Source: JAGVWT01 sp964538405
GTDB lineage: Archaea; Nanobdellota; Nanobdellia; Pacearchaeales; GW2011-AR1
Length of the DNA: 7,543 nt
Reading direction: 5' to 3'
Assembly (NCBI GenBank): GCA_964538405.1
Contig: CAZIET010000030.1
Coordinates: forward strand, 1 to 7,543
Part shown: positions 5,636-7,543 of the stretch, in pieces
Layout: every line of letters starts with the position of its first letter
Position numbering within the stretch: the stretch's first letter is position 1
The notes under the pieces: model-generated
Databases searched by the model: none
What the model was told of the DNA's origin: nothing
The model's input: only the letters and a program-made list of their open reading frames with translations
Translations under genes and position numbers: made by a program

Positions 5636-6103
5636 ATGCCGAGAAAAGTAATTGGCGGACTTGTTGGTGCTGTTCTTTCTGTTGTTCCATCTATTGGTTT
5701 AGCTGATTCAGAAGACTCACTTTATAATGGCCCTGTTTTTGATGAGGCTGCATTCAGAGAAGTCATCAAATATGCAAAAGATGAAGGTCAAAAAATACAA
5801 ATAAATTGTCAAAGGGGTGGAAAATATTTTGCTTATGTTTTTAATGGATTAAATGAAAAACCAAGCCCAAGTTGGAGGTTAGATTATGATGGAACTTATT
5901 TTGAAAGAAGCACTTGCTTGCACCCTGAAATTGAAAATGCAAATAGTATCAATGTTATAGTAAAAACAATGTGGGTAGTTGCTGATGCGGAATTTGTGAT
6001 GGGTACTAATAAATTTGATATAATTCATGGAGAAAAAAGAGGCATATTGACAAAATTGGGCAGTTTAGTAAGAAAAGCCAGAGTAAAACCAAAACTCTTT
6101 TAA
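5636..6103 (+). CDS. Small secreted protein of unknown function
   Basis: I do not recognise this 155-residue protein. Its N-terminus is a textbook Sec signal peptide: PRK (2-4), a hydrophobic core VIGGLVGAVLSVV (5-17), then PSIGLA followed by DSED, which puts a likely signal-peptidase cut after A23. The mature part (about 132 residues) has no further membrane segment. It contains exactly two cysteines, C58 and C94, which could form a disulfide outside the cell, and ends in a basic tail (RKARVKPK, 146-153). The composition suggests a small alpha/beta or beta-rich domain. Sandwiched between trxB and a ferredoxin gene, it might have a redox link, but nothing in the sequence shows this. The stop codon lies in the ferredoxin promoter. 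Confidence 0.78.
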   Translation: MPRKVIGGLVGAVLSVVPSIGLADSEDSLYNGPVFDEAAFREVIKYAKDEGQKIQINCQRGGKYFAYVFNGLNEKPSPSWRLDYDGTYFERSTCLHPEIENANSINVIVKTMWVVADAEFVMGTNKFDIIHGEKRGILTKLGSLVRKARVKPKLF

Positions 6104-6104
6104 G
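6097..6104 (+). promoter_or_regulatory. TATA box of ferredoxin gene, overlapping upstream stop codon
   Basis: CTTTTAAG lies 22-29 nt upstream of the ATG at 6126. The TTT-TAA ending of the preceding gene (stop at 6101-6103) forms its core. Confidence 0.6.
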
Positions 6105-6125
6105 ACTGTTATTTTATGTTTCCTT

Positions 6126-6386
6126 ATGGCAAAAGTAATCAATAACAAGACAAATGAAACAATTGAAGTAAAAGATGGAGAAAAAATAAGGGACGCAGTC
6201 GAAGAACTTGGAGTTCCATTCTGCTGCACTAATGGAATATGCGGAACATGCATGATTGACATAATTGAAGGAGAAGAGAACCTTTCAGAGTTAACACAGA
6301 ACGAAGTTGACATGGAAAGAGACAGAACACATAGGCTTGCTTGCCAGTGCCAAATCAAAAAAGGGAATGTCAAGATTGAATTCTAG
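6126..6386 (+). CDS. [2Fe-2S] ferredoxin, plant/adrenodoxin-type fold
   Basis: This 86-residue protein carries the plant-type cluster motif C34-x4-C39-x2-C42 (FCCTNGICGTC) and a fourth ligand, C73, in RLACQ. Extra cysteines C33 and C75 are present. It is a small soluble electron carrier with a beta-grasp fold. The acidic stretch EGEENLSELTQNEVD (48-62) is typical of the partner-docking and helix region of this family. The ATG at 6126 is chosen because of TATA spacing; an ATG at 6116 is out of frame. Possible partners in the window are the TrxR-like flavoprotein, if it does not use NADPH, or enzymes elsewhere. It converges on a minus-strand gene with stop codons touching at 6386/6387. Confidence 0.92.
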   Translation: MAKVINNKTNETIEVKDGEKIRDAVEELGVPFCCTNGICGTCMIDIIEGEENLSELTQNEVDMERDRTHRLACQCQIKKGNVKIEF

Positions 6387-6728
6387 TTAATCTACAAATC
6401 TGAAGTTTGTATGAGAATAAAAAGAATGTTGTTGTGCTGACATTGAAGGAACGAGATATCTAGTAACAAGCAATCCGTCACCTTGTCCTTTATTCTTCCC
6501 ACGCATTAAAATTGCAGGAGCTATTTCATCTTCTGTAGGATCATCAATTCTTAACACTAAATTTTCTATTGGTTCATATCCATCTTCCTTAGTTGCTAAT
6601 AGTGCCCCATCAAGACCATAATAAACAACAACGGGCTTTCCTAAATTTACTGTTCTAATTCTACCTGAGAACAATTTTGGAGTTGGTTTTTTTGCCTCAG
6701 TCTCAAGTCTTCCCTCTTCATTTACCAT
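6387..6728 (-). CDS. Hypothetical soluble protein, 113 residues
   Basis: I do not recognise a family. The protein has no membrane segment, no signal peptide and no cysteine. A charged N-terminus (MVNEEGRLETEAKK) is followed by likely beta strands (GRIRTVNL, KPVVVYYGLD, NLVLRIDD), an acidic turn (DDPTEDE, 62-68), and a polar C-terminus with SAQQHSFYSHTNF. It may be a compact beta protein. It is supported as a real gene by the TATA box 22-30 nt upstream of the ATG, by its occupying the whole gap between ferredoxin and the ahpC promoter region, and by the absence of any competing gene on the plus strand. Confidence 0.68.
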   Translation of the reverse strand: MVNEEGRLETEAKKPTPKLFSGRIRTVNLGKPVVVYYGLDGALLATKEDGYEPIENLVLRIDDPTEDEIAPAILMRGKNKGQGDGLLVTRYLVPSMSAQQHSFYSHTNFRFVD

Positions 6729-6749
6729 AAAAACTAAATCAAAAATACT

Positions 6750-6758
6750 CTTTAAATA
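6750..6758 (-). promoter_or_regulatory. TATA box of the 113-residue protein gene
   Basis: Minus-strand TATTTAAAG lies 22-30 nt upstream of the ATG at 6728. It is in the 88-bp divergent gap shared with ahpC. Confidence 0.55.
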
Positions 6759-6786
6759 AATTTATGTATCAAATTATAACATATAA

Positions 6787-6796
6787 CTTTTTAAAT
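6787..6796 (+). promoter_or_regulatory. TATA box of ahpC
   Basis: CTTTTTAAAT lies 21-30 nt upstream of the ATG at 6817, predicting a leaderless mRNA. No clear operator palindrome is seen between it and the divergent promoter. Confidence 0.6.
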
Positions 6797-6816
6797 TTTG
6801 AACCTTTACGAAAAAC

Positions 6817-7380
6817 ATGCCAACAATAGGGCAAAAAGCACCGGAATTTGAAGCAAAAGCATTTCATGAAAACAAAATTAAGACTGTAAAGCTTTCCGAA
6901 TACAAGGGAAAATGGGTTGTGTTATTTTTCTATCCTGGGGATTTTACATTTGTATGCCCAACAGAACTTGGAGAATTAGCAGACAACTATCAAAGATTGA
7001 ATGAAAACAATGTTGAAGTTTTGAGTGTAAGCACGGATTCCGAATGGGTTCATAAGGCATGGCATGACAAGTCAGACATGATAAAGAAAATAAATTATCC
7101 AATGGTTGCCGATACTACTGGAAAAATATCAAAGAGTTATGGTGTTTATATATGGGATGAAGGGGTTGCATTAAGAGGAACATTCATAATAGATCCCAAA
7201 GGAATCCTGAAAGCAATAGAAATTAATGACAACAGCATGGGAAGAAGCACTGAAGAATTGCTGAGAAAAATTCAGGCGGCACAATATGTCGAAGCACATG
7301 GTGGAGAAGTATGCCCTGCAAGCTGGAAACCCGGAAAAGAAACTTTGAAGCCAGGATTGGATTTGGTTGGAAAGATTTAG
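6817..7380 (+). CDS. ahpC: AhpC-type 2-Cys peroxiredoxin
   Basis: This 187-residue cytosolic peroxidase reduces hydrogen peroxide and organic hydroperoxides. The peroxidatic cysteine is C47 in FYPGDFTFVCPTE; the resolving cysteine is C166 in EVCPASW near the C-terminus. Both match the AhpC (Prx1/AhpC) subgroup, as does the length. R120 in VALRGTFIIDP is the conserved active-site arginine. Oxidised AhpC forms an intersubunit C47-C166 disulfide that a flavoprotein or thioredoxin-like protein must reduce. No ahpF or thioredoxin gene is in the window, so the TrxR-like protein encoded at 4640-5590 is a candidate electron source, by inference. The gene has its own promoter and is divergent from the 113-residue protein gene. 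Confidence 0.96.
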   Translation: MPTIGQKAPEFEAKAFHENKIKTVKLSEYKGKWVVLFFYPGDFTFVCPTELGELADNYQRLNENNVEVLSVSTDSEWVHKAWHDKSDMIKKINYPMVADTTGKISKSYGVYIWDEGVALRGTFIIDPKGILKAIEINDNSMGRSTEELLRKIQAAQYVEAHGGEVCPASWKPGKETLKPGLDLVGKI

Positions 7381-7390
7381 AATATAAATT

Positions 7391-7400
7391 CTTATAAATA
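7391..7400 (+). promoter_or_regulatory. TATA box of the gene at the right edge
   Basis: CTTATAAATA lies 20-29 nt upstream of the ATG at 7420, the same spacing as elsewhere in the window. Confidence 0.55.
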
Positions 7401-7419
7401 ATGATTTTATATTTTTAAT

Positions 7420-7543
7420 ATGGTCGAAGCAAAAATAACAGAACCTACCCGTTATAAAGAAATACAAAGTGCAATTAAAATGGCTGCGAATGAAGAAATA
7501 ATTAGGATTCGTCAAACTACCGAGATGAGGAGCACCATTGTCC
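7420..7543 (+). CDS. Unrecognised protein, N-terminal 41 residues only
   Basis: An open frame starts at the ATG at 7420 and runs off the right edge. It encodes MVEAKITEPTRYKEIQSA and continues with a probably helical, charged stretch (IKMAANEEIIRIRQTTE). The preceding ATG at 7401 is closed after five codons and is out of frame. The TATA box at 7391-7400 has the leaderless spacing seen throughout the window, which is the main reason to accept it. There is no signal peptide. No family can be named from this much sequence. Confidence 0.6.
   Translation, partial: MVEAKITEPTRYKEIQSAIKMAANEEIIRIRQTTEMRSTIV

Noticed and set aside
1..7543. CRISPR array, integrase, phage or full insertion sequence
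   Set aside because: No regularly spaced repeats, no integrase- or transposase-like protein, and no phage structural gene are present in any of the described coding regions.

Overview
The window looks like chromosomal DNA from a small-genome archaeon, most plausibly a DPANN-type lineage (Woesearchaeota/Pacearchaeota-like). This placement is inferred from the archaeal/eukaryotic-type ribosomal protein eL33, a low-GC compact layout, archaeal TATA boxes, and a lineage-typical nucleotidyltransferase protein. I cannot fix the lineage without a phylogeny. Almost every protein start has an A/T-rich TATA box of the form CTTTTAA about 20-31 nt upstream and no Shine-Dalgarno, so leaderless mRNAs appear to be the rule.

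Left part (1-2159): a partial eL33 ribosomal protein gene on the minus strand, divergent from a ZIP-family metal transporter. The transporter converges, stop codon against stop codon, on an unrecognised multi-pass membrane protein whose last 59 residues carry 16 histidines. The pair suggests metal handling.

Middle part (2160-4560): two minus-strand genes. One encodes a 595-residue nucleotidyltransferase-fold protein that seems to hold a tandem repeat of the fold, with only the second copy keeping the GGS...DxD catalytic motif. The other encodes a 134-residue membrane protein of unknown function. The divergent promoter region to the right of these genes has been split by a 98-bp foldback element: 10-bp perfect terminal inverted repeats, a central palindrome, and a perfect 8-bp direct repeat (GAAACGAA) on both sides. 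This is most simply a MITE-like insertion with its target-site duplication, and it is the most unexpected item in the window.

Right part (4561-7543): tRNA-Val(UAC), followed 8 nt later by a thioredoxin reductase-like gene with no promoter of its own. Then come a small secreted protein with two cysteines, a plant/adrenodoxin-type [2Fe-2S] ferredoxin, a convergent 113-residue unknown protein, an AhpC-type 2-Cys peroxiredoxin, and the first 41 codons of an unrecognised gene. TrxR, ferredoxin and AhpC suggest a thiol/peroxide-defence neighbourhood, but each gene except trxB has its own TATA box, so it is not one operon. No stretch longer than 300 bases lacks a gene; the longest gaps are 4377-4560 and 228-357, both filled with promoters (and the insertion element in the first).
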